From assembly GCA_947044405.1 (NCBI GenBank), contig CAMRHE010000021.1, forward strand, positions 11,144,501-11,208,500: DNA of 64,000 nucleotides, in the 5' to 3' direction. Position numbers and translations under genes: made by a program. Below are positions 26,841 to 38,395 of the stretch, piece after piece. Below the pieces are notes generated by a model. It saw nothing but the letters and a program-made list of their open reading frames with translations, was not told the origin of the DNA and made no database searches. Origin of the DNA: Leptodactylus fallax (Eukaryota > Chordata > Amphibia > Anura > Leptodactylidae). Positions within the stretch are counted from its first letter, which is position 1; each line of letters starts with the position of its first letter.

Positions 26841-27045
26841 GCATGGACCCCAGAAGATGCACTTCATCATAAATTAGGCTCTAACTCTGGTAGGGCAGGG
26901 ACTATCAAGACTGTTGTGGTAAACGTCAGTCTTGATAAATGAGCCCCCCTATGTTTTTCTGGGTTGGAGTATGTATATTCATATGCTTTCAGACATTTGC
27001 TCAGGATGACTCTATTCAGATTAATCTACCTGTTTATAATTTTGT
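26841..27045. other. no gene; unclassified repeat-like sequence
   Basis: Contains the paired phrases GATGAAGTGCAT and ATGCACTTCATC, a small hairpin near 26834-26872. Otherwise featureless. Confidence 0.4.
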
Positions 27046-27277
27046 AAATTTCATTCAAATCTTTTTTTTTTTTTTTCAAATTCTGTTTCAACTATACAAT
27101 ACAGAGAATAGTCACATATATAGCATCATACAGAGTTCACATAACAAATATCTTTTATAAAAAAAATTTTCACTAAAGAAAGACAGGTATTCGGTGACAT
27201 AACTGTAAGACCAGAGATATAAAATTAGATATACATTAACATCAAAAACTCTGGACCTTGAAATTTCATTCAAATCT
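27046..27277 (-). mobile_element. short retroposed fragment with 17-bp target duplication
   Basis: The direct repeat AAATTTCATTCAAATCT lies at 27046-27062 and 27261-27277. Between them, the plus strand starts with a run of about 15 T, that is, a poly(A) tail on the minus strand. A perfect target duplication plus an A-tail is the classic mark of LINE-machinery retroposition. The roughly 200-bp source sequence is not recognised. It could be an mRNA 3' end or a truncated LINE. Confidence 0.85.
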
Positions 27278-27885
27278 GATAACATTATGGCCAATTTCAC
27301 ACAACTACATTTTGGTGAGTATTTGTTAGCTTAAACAATGATTGACTCCTAAACATGGAGGAGATAGAAATCTCCCTATTTTTTTTTATCTGTAGTTTCC
27401 GTTCTTAATTTTCTTTTACAAATACTGATGCAAAATACAGACCGAAATACAGTGTGGCAGATTTAGTAATACTCTCTAAGACCTACAGTTTATTCATACA
27501 ACCGAGTTTCTGTGGACGTGTTGTATTTTATCATAGACCAGCCCCACAGATTCGCTTTCATGCAACTGATTTGTCCATTGATGTGAATAGGGCAATGAAA
27601 AAACTGACCCCAGATGGATCCAAGAAAAACACAGCTGAAAATTGAGTCAGTTTTGTGAATAAAAGCAGTGTCACCTTAGACAATAGTCTAAAAATGTGCC
27701 AGATTGTATGTATATAAACCTGAGGAAGTCACACTTGGCAGGAAACGTGTTGGTTAATATATGAGTGGTTGGTGTGTGATGTGTGTGTAAAGGAGCACTG
27801 CACAGTACCCATATTTGCTAGAATCAGATTATCTGAATTAAAGAAGTTCACTTATCTGTTCTGAGGAGAGTACATGTATTGTTTG
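27278..27885. other. no gene; possible Penelope-type tail fragment
   Basis: The phrase CCTGAGGAAG...GGAAACGTGTTGG at 27718-27752 resembles the tail motif found in amphibian Penelope-like repeats. The rest is unassigned. Confidence 0.35.
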
Positions 27886-28808
27886 CACCCGGATGGAGGC
27901 AAACTGAGAATGGGAGTAGTACAACGGTAGGCCAGACTCTCAATCAAGCTCCTTCAGCCCACCTCTTAGGTGGGAATAGAAATGAGGGGCGACATCAATG
28001 TACCTGTTCCCCAGGGAACTTCAAATTGGAGAGGGAGCCAATGGTGTACGGAAGGGCCCTGATGGTAATCACAGGAACAACTCAGGATGCATTAGTGCAG
28101 TTGAACCAATATGAATTTTACGGAGACAATTGATATCACATCCAGCTTCCTGATAGTTGTAGTCATTGAATTCCACTGTGGTGGCTGGTCTCAGACTTCA
28201 GATGAGGGATGCCCAGATTTATGGATGGTATTTGGAGCATTTTCTACGCAACAGTAATAGAAAGTCTCTACCTCTCCCACTATAGCTATGGAGGATGAAT
28301 TAAATGAAGTCCCATGATCCCAGATACCTTAAGATAAATGAGTCCTGGCTGAAAGGTTCTGCAAACCACAACTTCTCTATTGGCACTCTACTTTCTGTCT
28401 ATGAGGTTGACAACTTTTCTTTCCTGTCTCGGGCGGTATATGGCTGCTGGGCTGATGGATTCTCTTCCCTTAGGAGCTGCAATGAGCACATATCATGTGA
28501 TTTTACCTGCACCACTTCTAACACACAACTAACCAACAGTTGCCGAAGACTTCCAGTCTCCACCCCTAAGCCTAGGCCACTGATTGGCCAGGGATAAACC
28601 TTGTCCTCTAAAACAGAGATGTGCCTATTCACAGTAGATTACTACTGATGAAGGGGGGAATTAACATATAAGGAAGCTGCAAATCATAAAGTAAAAAAGG
28701 AGAAATAGACATAAAATAATTAGTTACATAAAGTACACAGTGGCACAAACAATAAAATGAAATAAAAACAGTTTTAAGCAGTGTACACTGGGATGCTACA
28801 GTATCGTG
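27886..28808 (-). repeat. probable solo LTR, copy 2
   Basis: Minus-strand start TGTAGCATCCCAG at 28808. It aligns in blocks with 15440-16205. It is longer than copy 1 because of an insertion-like stretch near 28200-28480. No pol or gag sequence adjoins it. Confidence 0.5.
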
Positions 28809-31390
28809 TTTCAGGACCAGAGGTAGCTGGCAAACCGCTGAAAGATTGCCCCATAAAGCTGCTGTGAATGCTGTGCCTATCCAATCACAACCACACTAGG
28901 TGAGTGCAGACACACATTACTCATTTCTGCATGTTTATTGCATCCTTCACAGTGGTGCTCCTCTGTTCTCTTCTAATCCTATTTTGATTATAACAATTGA
29001 CACATTTCCTTTAAACCTTTCCTGACATCCGCTGTAATAGTATGGAAGATGCTGTGATTTTTAAATATGGCACTATCCCCCTTGGTCAAAGCTTTGGGTG
29101 GGGTGGATCGCAGGCCCCCAGAACAAGATCTGGGACCGCCGATCCATTGCCATGACAGCAGCAGCCTATTGAAGGCTCCCAGGATGGACGGCTATACACT
29201 TCTATTACAGATTGTGCTATTCATGTTCATGTTTTAGGCAACATTGTGAGTGAGCTCACTCCCTTGGATGAAAAGCAACCTAACACATGAATGGACTCAG
29301 GACGCAGGATTCATGTTAGTGCTCACCTTTTCTTCTCTAGACCATTATTCTTTCAGGTGTACCAAATTGTCTAAAGGGAGAACCAAGGAGAGATGAGAAC
29401 TCTTGTGAGCCAGAAGAGAATCTGACCTGATCTGTCAGTCATGCTTTTTGGGAAGTAAATACCGCAACAGAAATGGCACACTGTCAGTGAGTCTGTCTTG
29501 CCATCTAAAAAGCTGGAACATCTCTGATTAGAAAACAGCCATCACCCCTTCATGGGAGCAAATACCACAGCAACTTATCGTTAGTGGAGTTTCAATTTAC
29601 AGAATTTTGAGAAATTTTGGCACACAGTCAGTGTGCCTAGCCTGCCTGCTGAAAAGCTGGAGTATCGAAAACCAAGCCACAGAAATTTTTATTCTTCTTC
29701 TCATTACCTAAATGTACTGCAAATGTTTCCTGTAAGATGTATATCAAAGGGATGACAGCACTGATGCTGTAGTTGTCCTGGTTACTGACTCATTTGGTGG
29801 CCTGAGCCTCCTCAAAGGGCTTCAGAAGGCGACTTGCTTCCCTCATAGATGCCAATGGAGGATTTTAAAATAACAAAATAACACAATGTCTCTGAGGTTT
29901 GCTTCATGCAGTAATCATTAACTGCCTTCTGCTACCCAAGCAGGTGCTCTAGCATGTGCCACACAATGATGCATGGTGCCATGAAATAAGGGGGGGATAG
30001 TGGAAGCAATGGCCTGCCAAGGTGAAGTTGGGGGTCGGAACTGGTCCAGTGAGGAAGACCTGGAGAAGGCAAATGGGTCTCGCCTGGTGTTGAAACTGGG
30101 CCTGCACCTATAGAGTGGTATCAATACTAGCACTTTGCCCTCCTAACTTTCTGGACAGTGGCCACTGCTGCTCAAAACATTGACTTAGTGGGCCGTGAAA
30201 TCTATGCATTATCCCATAATTTCTGTTCCGCGTTGACAGTGGTGTGCACCCTTCCCTGCGTGGGCATTCAGGAATTATAGGAAAGGCCCACATGGCGATA
30301 TCAAACAGCTCTCCTATAAAGATATAATGGCAGCTAGGTGTTATCCATCAAGATGATGTACATGCCATCAGTTGGCAAAACACTTTGGAATCCACTAAGT
30401 GCCACGGCACTTCCAGTAACTTGGACAGGTGCTAGATAAAGTTGCAAAGCAGCCAGATGGCTAGACACATATTGCTGTTTCTTGGACATATATTCCCTTA
30501 TGGATGTTTGTGGGCATGGAGGAAAAGGAGAAGCAGACTGAGAGGTGTGGATGTGGCCTGCCTACAAATAAGATCTCATGGGAAGGAGTTGGAATCTTGC
30601 TTACTTTGCCTTCCTGTGCCACTGCCAGTTCTATTTTTACATTCTATTGATGCCATTTCATGTGAGTATGGAGAGACCTATTTCCTATATGTTTGCCTGC
30701 ACGGCCATGGCTAATTTTCTTGAAGATCTTGCACCTTGCCATGGATTTGTCATTTGGTAATGTACAAAAAAATTCCCATACAAGAGATTACCACAAGTAA
30801 CTTCTACTGCCAACCCCAGCAGCAGTGTAAATGTGTCTGACAGTGCCACCACCTGAGCTTACCTTAGACCTATCACAGGCAGGTTTTTTGGATCCTCTGT
30901 CACTATTACCTCCAAGTCCACCTCTGCCTCCTATATATCCAAAAAAACTGTCTGTTTTTCATCCAACTCCTCAAGGAGGGGAAGGCTTGGGCTAAGAGGA
31001 ATATCTTTTGGCAGATGCCACATGACTACTAGGAAATGGGATCTGTGTCAGTGAAGATGAAGACATGGTTAACAGTGAAGAAAGGCAATGTGGTAAATTG
31101 TGTTACAACAGCAGAGAAGGAGAAGAAACACACAGAATACCGACTCAACATTTGTATATAATGATTTTCAAAAATGTTATCTTTATTCTCAGGAAGTACA
31201 ACAACCCTGCAGCTACTGGTGGGGCTGCTAAGACCAGATGTAGTTTTGTTGTTGCCACCTACATTTTTATTGTTAGTAAAAGTACTTGTACTGGAGCATT
31301 ATATGACAGCAACACAAGTGTTTCCTCCTCATCTTCCTTTTAATGTGTCCCCTGTTTTTTTTTTAGTCTTGAAGGGGTAACCTGGCCAGT
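28809..31390. other. unclassified intronic sequence, no gene recognised
   Basis: 2.6 kb with several frames of 60-90 codons on both strands, none with a motif I know. The base composition (more GC than neighbours at 29900-31000) and some purine-rich coding-like texture suggest an old transposon body, but no terminus or partner copy is visible. Confidence 0.3.
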
Positions 31391-31394
31391 ATTA

Positions 31395-31640
31395 GACTAT
31401 AACACTCTGTTGGTCAGCTGGGATTTTTGCTGTGAAACTGGCAGTTTTTCAATATTGGTGAACAAAAAGCACGATTGCCAAAAAGATCCCCTTAAACTGA
31501 GATTTTGCATTACAGACTAGAACACACTGAATGAGTCAGCTTAGATTTTTGCGAAAATGACAGCTTTTAGGTATTGGTTAACAAAAAACATTATTGCAAA
31601 AAATAAAAAATACACAAAAAATGAGATTTTGCACTAAAAG
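31395..31640. repeat. two-unit tandem repeat (about 120 bp each)
   Basis: Units begin GACTATAACACTCTGTTGG and GACTAGAACACACTGAATG. Both continue with CAGCT...GATTTTTG, a ...GACAGCTTTT / GGCAGTTTTT segment, GGT.AACAAAAA and TGAGATTTTGCA. The second unit is expanded by an A-rich stretch. Confidence 0.7.
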
Positions 31641-31932
31641 GATTGACTTTGTCAGTGAAAACAATGTATGACAATGGTCTTGTTTTTATACTAGCAATGT
31701 ATTAGCAGCAATTGGTTTGGACCATGCAGTGATAACACATCTTTCCCCTAGCTTCAGTATCACAAAATGTCTCTTCCTGCCCACAGTATCTTATATTTTG
31801 AATGTGACATCAGTACTGTAACCTCTCCACTAATCACTCAAGATAGGCTGAGAGGCTGTTAGATGATTTCAGAAGTCAGTCTAGATCAGAGGCCACATGA
31901 TCCTCCTTCTCTTTGCATTTCTATTTCGTTTT

Positions 31933-31973
31933 ACATGTGGCTGCAGTCATTTTAGTTGACTGCAGCCACATGT
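31933..31973. repeat. perfect hairpin palindrome (16-bp arms, 9-nt loop)
   Basis: ACATGTGGCTGCAGTC at 31933-31948 is exactly the reverse complement of GACTGCAGCCACATGT at 31958-31973. It is followed by a second, T/A-rich hairpin near 32000-32030. Probably the tip of a foldback repeat. Confidence 0.85.
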
Positions 31974-32052
31974 TTAGTTTAGATTTAAGACAAATCACAA
32001 AAGTTTTGATTTTTTTTTCAAAAATCAAAACTCTTGAAAAATTCAGATAATA

Positions 32053-32262
32053 AATTGTATTTATATAGCGCCAACATATTCCGCAGCACTTTACAAAATG
32101 TAGGGTTCAAGTACAAACAAAAAGATACATTACAGAGAAATAGTCAATTCACACAATGGGACTGAGGGCCCTGCTCGCGAGAGCTTACAATCTATGAGGT
32201 AGAGGGGGTGACACAAGAGGTAGCAGGAGTGACATAGGAGGTAGCATTGCTTAAACAGTGTC
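32053..32262 (-). mobile_element. LINE-2-like 3' tail
   Basis: On the minus strand it reads GATTGTAAGCTCTCGCGAGCAGGGCCCTC..., then TTTGTAAAGTGCTGCGGAAT and ATGTTGGCGCTATATAAATA. This is the widespread L2-type 3' end of amphibian LINEs as I know it. Only the tail is present. The same tail motif ends the SINEs at 33041 and 52341. Confidence 0.75.
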
Positions 32263-33040
32263 AAAACATTTTAGTTAAGAATCAGTTTACTCATCTCTAG
32301 TTATCATTTCCAAGTTGAAGATGGCTACATCTGTATCACTTTGCATTTGTAGATACCCTTCAGAAAGTTTATCTGAGTTGCTTTCCCTGATCAGGACTGT
32401 GCCCTAATAGTGCAGAGTTAAGAAACTGCTAAGTACCCAACACTAAAGAAATGAATACCAAGTAAACATTATCCATAAGTACTAACATATTTTTAGTCTG
32501 TAACTGGACATTTACTTTTGAAGTATTTACTAGAGAAGTATACATCCCCAGGGGAATCATTAAATGTAAGAAGAACAAGGACATAATTCAAGTTATGGCA
32601 AAAGGTTCTTTAAATGTTGTTCAAAAGAGAAATACAATGATACATGCATATTTAAATTACCTGTACATCTAAGAAAGTTTTGATGCGGTCCAATTTAAAG
32701 GATTGGCTTGTAGACAGTATGGCAGCAGTAAGAATTAATTTAGTAAATTATTTAACACACTTAGAATTCATACAAGGTTAAAGTATGCAAAGTGAACATT
32801 TAAAAATTGTGCATTGTAATTCAAGCTATCAAAGCTTTGCTTGATGACTTGACTATAAAATTATTACTTGTCATTTTGTTTGACTGTTTTGAGGATGTAG
32901 AGAAAAATAATGTCACACAGGAAGCCACTCTATAAAAAACTTGCACCTGTGCTCACAAAAAATGGAAAATTGCACATTGTGAAAATACTACAGTTTTACA
33001 CCTAAATAGATAATATCATCTATCTATAGATATAGATAGG
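32263..33040. other. intron, no feature recognised
   Basis: AT-rich. The piece AGTTTACTCATCTCTAG at 32287-32303 is the reverse complement of the ACTAGAGATGAGTGAA end of a repeat at 47690. The rest is unassigned. Confidence 0.35.
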
Positions 33041-33240
33041 GACGACATCTGCAAGGAGTTTGTATGTTCTCCCCGTGTTTGCGTGGGTTTTCTCCAGGTA
33101 CTCCGGTTTCCTCCCACACTCCAAAGACATACAGATAGGGGAATGTAGATTGTGAGCCCTATATGGGACAGTGACTGACAATGTCTGTAAAGTGCTGTGG
33201 AATATGATGGCGCTATATAAGTGAGCATAATAAATAAATA
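33041..33240 (+). mobile_element. tRNA-derived SINE, 5'-truncated
   Basis: Lacks the tRNA-like head but keeps the body (TTCTCCCCGTGTTTGCGTG, CTCCCACACTCCAAAGACAT) and the L2-like tail GTAAAGTGCTGTGGAATATG...GGCGCTATATAAGT. It ends in an ATAAATAAATAAAT tail and is followed by a TATC-type microsatellite. Confidence 0.85.
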
Positions 33241-33275
33241 AATCTATCTATTTATCTATCCATCCCCATTGACCC

Positions 33276-34165
33276 TGAAGAGCATTTGTGTGAGCAGACA
33301 CTGATGTTTGACAAAAGGGTCTGCCTCACAATTTCTCATCTAGTTCATCCCAAAGGTGTTTGGAGGTTAGAGATTTGAATGGGTCAATGAAGTTCTTCCA
33401 CAACAAACTCACCCAACCATGCCTTTATGGTCTTATGCACTGGAGACAAACTGGAATAGAAAAAGGTTTTCCCCAAACTGCTCCCACAAAGTTGGAAGCA
33501 TACTATTTCCCTTCACTGGAATTAAGGGCTCTATGCAAACTCCTGAAAATCAACCCCGTAGTATTATTTAACCTCCACCAAATTTTACAGTTTCACAGTA
33601 GTCAGACAGGTAGCGTTCTTGTGGCATTTGCCAAGCCCAGACTCATCCATTAGACTGCAAGATAGAGAAGTGTGATTTATAACTCCACAGAACATGTTTC
33701 CACTACTCCAGTGGTGGTGTGCTTTACAGCACTTCATCTGATGATTGCTATTGTGCTTGGTGATGTAAGCCATGCACGCAACCGCTCAGCCATAGAGACC
33801 ACGGAATGACAAGCATCGGATGGAGTGCTGTCATGCTGTTAAGCTTGTGTTGCAGTTTTTGTGCTGACTTTTATGCACCTCAGTTCTAGGCAACCACACT
33901 CCGTGTAACTTTTCATGGCCTGACAATTTGTGGATGAGTTGCTGTGGTTCCTAAATGTTTCTACTTTTCAATAATACCACTTAAAGTTTACTTTTTGCAA
34001 CAGTGACCTCTTACAGAATTATATTCAAATCGGTGCGCTCTTGAGAATGGCTCATTCTTTCACAAATGTTTGTAAAGGCAGGCTGCATGGCTAGGAACTG
34101 GATTTTTTCACCTCTGACAACTCAGACTAATAGGTGTGTCCCAATACTTTTGTCCATACAGTGTA
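33276..34165 (-). mobile_element. Tc1/mariner-type element E, truncated and degraded
   Basis: On the minus strand it starts at the terminus TACACTGTATGGACAAAAGT (34165 leftwards). It covers a decayed transposase that includes an equivalent of the [14 protein letters not shown] catalytic block, here in antisense as CATCCCAAAGGTGTTTGGAGG...GAATGGGTCAATG. It breaks off at 33276, before the 3' end of the transposase. The family is recognised from a common vertebrate Tc1-type repeat; the copy is heavily mutated. Confidence 0.7.
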
Positions 34166-34176
34166 TATCTGTGTAT

Positions 34177-34178
34177 GT

Positions 34179-34228
<50 letters not shown>
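34177..34228. repeat. (TA)n microsatellite
   Basis: About 50 bp of perfect alternating TA next to the left end of element C. It is a natural target for TA-seeking Tc1 elements. Confidence 0.95.
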
Positions 34229-34231
<3 letters not shown>

Positions 34232-34234
<3 letters not shown>

Positions 34235-35845
34235 TACCGTTCAAAAGTTAGGATCATCCAGACAATTTTGTGTGTTCCATGAAAACTCACACTTTTATTT
34301 ATCAAATGAGTTGCAAAATGAATAGAAAATATAGTCAAGACATTGACAAGGTTAAAAATAATGATTTTTATTTGAAATAATAATTTAATAATTTTCTCCT
34401 TCAAACTTTGCTTTCGTCAAAGAATGCTCCATTTGCAGCAATTACAGCATTGCAGACCTTTGGCATTCTAGCTGTTAATTTGCTGAGGTAATCTGGAGAA
34501 ATTTCACCCCATGCTTTCAGAAGCCCCTCCCACAAGTTGGATTGGCTTGATGGGCACTTTTTGCGTACCATACGGTCAAGCTGCTCCCACAACAGCTCAA
34601 TGGGGTTGAGATATGGTGACTGCGCTGGCCACTACATTACAGATAGAATACCAGCTGCCTGCTTCTTCCCTAAATAGTTCTTGCATAATTTGGAGGTGTG
34701 CTTTGGGTCATTGTCCTGTTGTAGGATAAAATTGGCTCCAATCAAGTGCTGTCCACAGGGTATGGCATGGCGTTGCAAAATGGAGTGATAGCATTCCTTA
34801 TTCAAAATCCCTTTTACCTTGTACAAATCTCCCACTTTACCAGCACCAAAGCAACTCCAGACCATCACATTACCTCCACCATGCTTGACAGATGGCGTCA
34901 GGCACTCTTCCAGCATCTTTTCAGTTCAGCTGTGTCTCACAAATGTTCTTCTGTGTGATCCAAACACGTCAAACTTCGATTTGTCTGTCCATAACACTTT
35001 TTTCCAATCTTCCTCTGTCCAATGTCCGTGTTCTTTTGCCCATATTAATCTTTTCCTTTTATTAGCCAGCCTCAGATGTGGCTTTTTCTTGGCCACTCTT
35101 CCCTGAAGGCCAGCATCCCTGAGTCGCCTCTTCACTGTAAACGTTGACACTGGCGTTTTGCGGGTACTATTTAATGAAGCTGCCAGTTGAGGACCTGTGA
35201 GGCGTCGATTTCTCAAACTAGAGATTCTAAGGTACTTGTCTTGTTGCTCAGTTGTGCAGCGAGGCCTCCCACTTCTTTTTCTACTATGGTTAGAGCCTGT
35301 TTGTGCTGCCCTCTGAAGGGAGTAGTACACACCGTTGTAGGAAATCTTCAGTTTCTTGGCAATATCTTGCATGGAATAGCCTTTATTTCTAAGAACAAGA
35401 ATAGACATTCGAGTTTCACATGAAAGTTCTCTTTTTCTGGCCATTTTGAGAGTTTAATCGAACCAACAAATGTAATGCTCCAGATTCTCAACTAGCTCAA
35501 AGGAAGGTCAATTTTATAGCTTCTCTAACCAGCAAAACTGTTTTCAGCTGTGCTAACATACTTGCACAAGGGTTTTCTAAACATCCATTAGCCTTCTTAC
35601 ACAGTTAGCAAACACAATGTACCATTAGAACACTGGAGTAATGGTTGCTGAAAATGGGCCTCTATACACCTATGTAGATATTGCATTAAAAAACAGACGT
35701 TTGCAGCTAGAATAGTCATTTACCATATTAACAATGTATAGAGTGTATTTCTGATTCATTTAATGTTATCTTCATTGAAAAAAACTTTTCTTTTCTTTCA
35801 AAAATAAGGAAATTTCTAAGTGACCCTAAACTTTGAACGGCAGTG
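34232..35845 (-). mobile_element. Tc1/mariner element C
   Basis: Left terminus CACTACCGTTCAAAAGTTAG at 34232. Right terminus is its counterpart CTTTGAACGGCAGTG ending at 35845. The transposase lies on the minus strand. The right terminus shares its last five bases (CAGTG, 35841-35845) with the first five of element D1, with no TA between them. Confidence 0.9.
34401..35444 (-). pseudogene. Tc1 transposase, element C (two nonsense codons)
   Basis: A 348-codon frame starting MARKRELSCETRMSI and ending NGAFFDESKV, without any frameshift. It is interrupted only by TGA at 34926-34928 (residue 173, after RRTFVRHS) and TAG at 34632-34634 (residue 271). Order: N-terminal helix-turn-helix (GYSMQDIAKKLKIS), KRSGRPRC hook-type linker, second helix-turn-helix, then the DDE domain. 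Catalytic D in WTDKSKFDVFG is present, but its usual neighbour E is K. D in QQDNDPKH is present. The last glutamate lies in NPIELLW directly after the TAG, and the aspartate of the preceding SPDLNP block is Tyr. Two single-base stops make it one of the better preserved transposases here. Confidence 0.92.
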
Positions 35846-37429
35846 GGGAAAAAAAAGTATTTAGTCAGCCACCAATTGTGTAAGTTCTCCCACTTAAAAA
35901 GATGAGGCCGGCCTGTAATTGAAATCATAGGTAGACCTCAACTATGAGAGACAAAATGAAAAAACAAATCCAGAAAATCACATTGTCTGATTTTTAAAGA
36001 ATTTATATGCAAATTGTGGTGGAAAATAAGTATTTGGTCAATAACAAAAGTTCATCTCAATACTTTGTTATATATCCTTTGTTGGCAATGACAGAGGTCA
36101 AACATTTTGTGTAAGTCTTCACAAGGTTGGCACACACTGTTGCTGGTATGTTGGCCCATTCCTCCATGCAGATCTCCTCTACAGCAGTGATGTTTTGGGG
36201 CTGTCGCTGGGCAACACGGACTTTCAACTCCCTCCAAAGGTTTTTTATGGGGTTGAGATCTGGAGACTGGCTAGGCCACTCCAGGACCTTGAAATGCTTC
36301 TTACAAAGCCACTCCTTCATTGCCCTGGTGGTGTGCTTGGGATCATTGTCATGCTGAAAGACCCAGCCACGTTTCATCTTCAATGCCCTTGCTGATGGAA
36401 GGAGGTTTGCACTCAAAATCTCACGATACATGGCCCCATTCATTCTTTCATGTACACGGATCAGTCGTCCTGGTCCCTTTGCAGAGAAACAGCCCCAAAG
36501 CATGATGTTGCCACCCCCATGCTGTACAGTAGGTATGGTGTTCTTTGGATGCAATTCAGCATTCTCTCTCCTCCAAACATGACGAGTTGTGTTTTTACCA
36601 AACAGTTCTACTTTGGTTTCATCTGACCATATGACATTCTCCCGATACTCTTCTGGAACATCTAAATGCTCTCTAGCAAACTTCAGACGGGCCCGGATAT
36701 GTACTGGCTTAAGCAGGGGGACACATCTGGCACTGCAGGATCTGAGTCCCTGGCGGTATAGTGTGTTACTGACGGTAGTTTTTGTTACGTTAGTCCCAGT
36801 TTTCTGCAGGTATTCACTAGGTCCCCCTGTGAGGTTCTGGGATTTTTGCTCACCGTTCTTGTGATCATTTTGACCCCATGGAGTGAAATCTATGAACGAG
36901 AGAGATTATCAGTGGTATGACTTGTATGTCTTCCATTTTCTGATTATTGTTCCCGCCGTTGATTTCTTCACACCAAGCTGCTTGCCTATTGCAGATTCAG
37001 TCTTGCCAGCCTGGTGCAGGTCTACAATTTTGTTTCTGGTGTCCTTCCACATCTCTTTGGTCTTCACCATAGTGGAGTTTGGAGTGTGACTGTTTGAGGT
37101 TGTGTCTTTTATACTGATAACAATTTCAAACAGGTGCCATTACTACAGGTAATGAGTGGAGGACAGAGGAGCCTCTTAAAGAAGAAGTTACAGGTCTGTG
37201 AGAGCCAGAAATCTTGCTTGTTTGTAGGTGACCAAATACTTATTTTCCAACATAATTTGCAAATAAATTCCCAAAAAATCAGACAATGTGATTTTCTAGA
37301 TATGTTTTCTCATTTTTTTCTCTCATAGTTGAGGTCTACCTATGATGTCAATTACAGGCCTCTCTCATCTTTTTAAGTGGGAGAACTTGCACAATTGGTG
37401 GCTGACTAAATACTTTTTTTTCCCCACTG
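35841..37429 (-). mobile_element. Tc1/mariner element D, copy 1
   Basis: Left terminus CAGTGGGGAAAAAAAAGTAT and right terminus ATACTTTTTTTTCCCCACTG are inverted repeats. It is fused on its left to element C through the shared CAGTG. On the right it meets GTGTGTGTTTATATATA, a second TA-rich microsatellite. Same family as D2 at 61763-63359, opposite orientation. Confidence 0.93.
36057..37070 (-). pseudogene. Tc1 transposase, element D copy 1 (frameshifted, catalytic Glu to Lys)
   Basis: Starts at the ATG whose complement is 37068-37070 (MVKTKE-type start) and ends NKGYITKY at 36057. The N-terminal half is broken by indels, notably around 36850-36920, where the linker region is rearranged relative to D2. 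The C-terminal half (36554-36057) is open. It shows [20 protein letters not shown], the second catalytic D in [12 protein letters not shown] and [11 protein letters not shown], where the third catalytic glutamate is lysine. The first catalytic site WSDETK is intact near 36620. The total span is 9 nt shorter than in D2. Inactive both by frame and by active site. Confidence 0.9.
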
Positions 37430-37437
37430 TGTGTGTT

Positions 37438-37463
37438 TATATATATATATATATATATATATA
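37438..37463. repeat. (TA)n microsatellite
   Basis: Short TA array on the right of element D1, mirroring the array on the left of element C. Confidence 0.9.
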
Positions 37464-38022
37464 ACTGTATATTCCTTTTAAATTTTTGGTTCTTAATTTC
37501 AAGTCCAGAGATGCACATTCAGTGCTATTTGCTTTTTTAAAATACTGTATTTTAGACAATTCATGAATATTTCATTTCTCATATTGGTATAACATTTTGG
37601 TTGTAAATGAATATAAAAGGATCATTTTATCAAAAGGCCAAAACCGCTGAGCTGTACAGTTTTAGAAGTATTTATTATTTATTTCTTTTTTTATATCTGT
37701 TCTAAAGTTTTCAGTTGCTCTTCTTTGACCATTGCTTTGTTCTGCATAAGTAAGCAAGACAGTTAATCATTAGCTAGTTACTCATTGTTCATAAATTATT
37801 AATAATTACCATTTTTCCCAAAAAAATAAAAGGAACCGTTTAAGAGTTTTTGTATATGACAGCCTTGAGGGTGTCTCCACTTATTTCTTGCCATATGACC
37901 AATTACAGAATTGCAAAACTGTATGCATTTACACCAAATTGCCTCAGTTCTGCAATGCATTTTTTGGGGAGCCTAGCTTTTGCAGGTGAAATGAGTTGCT
38001 GGTAGAAAACTGCATCACAGTC
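37464..38022. other. intron, no feature recognised
   Basis: AT-rich, low-copy-looking. Nothing could be assigned. Confidence 0.35.
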
Positions 38023-38260
38023 AGGCTATGTTCACATCTGTGTCACAATCGGTATCGGAGAGTATGTCGCAGTGTCAACCTGAAAATCAGTGATGGAAAC
38101 AGTCCTGCATGGAGGACATTTTGATCTGCCAGCTTCAGTTTTAAACAATCCGTCAGACTCTGTGTATAACCGCTTTTTTTGCAGTCTGCCTATCCATTAT
38201 GCTAGTCCTCCGACAAACCAGAACAATGGTTAGGCAATGGTTAGTGTGAACCTAGCGTTA
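38023..38260. repeat. MITE family M2, complete copy
   Basis: Left end AGGCTATGTTCACATCTG, right end TTAGTGTGAACCTAGCGTTA. Inner phrase GAAAATCAGTGATGGAAACAG is shared with the copy at 41792. Confidence 0.75.
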
Positions 38261-38274
38261 AATGTGGGTGGTTC

Positions 38275-38395
38275 AAAAATATTTATGACCTTTAGGATAG
38301 GTCATCAATTGAACATCAGCAGGGGTCCAACACCTAGGACCCTAAGTGTAGGTCATCAATTGGTAGGCTTGTAAAACACCTTTAAATCTCTTTAA
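38275..38395. repeat. MITE family M3, short internal-deletion copy
   Basis: Keeps TTTAGGATAGGTCATCAATT, GGGTCCAACACCTAGGACCC and AAACACCTTTAA, with most of the middle missing. Confidence 0.6.

Noticed and set aside
34066..34325. Tyr-Ile repeat frames
   Set aside because: They come from the (TA)n array.
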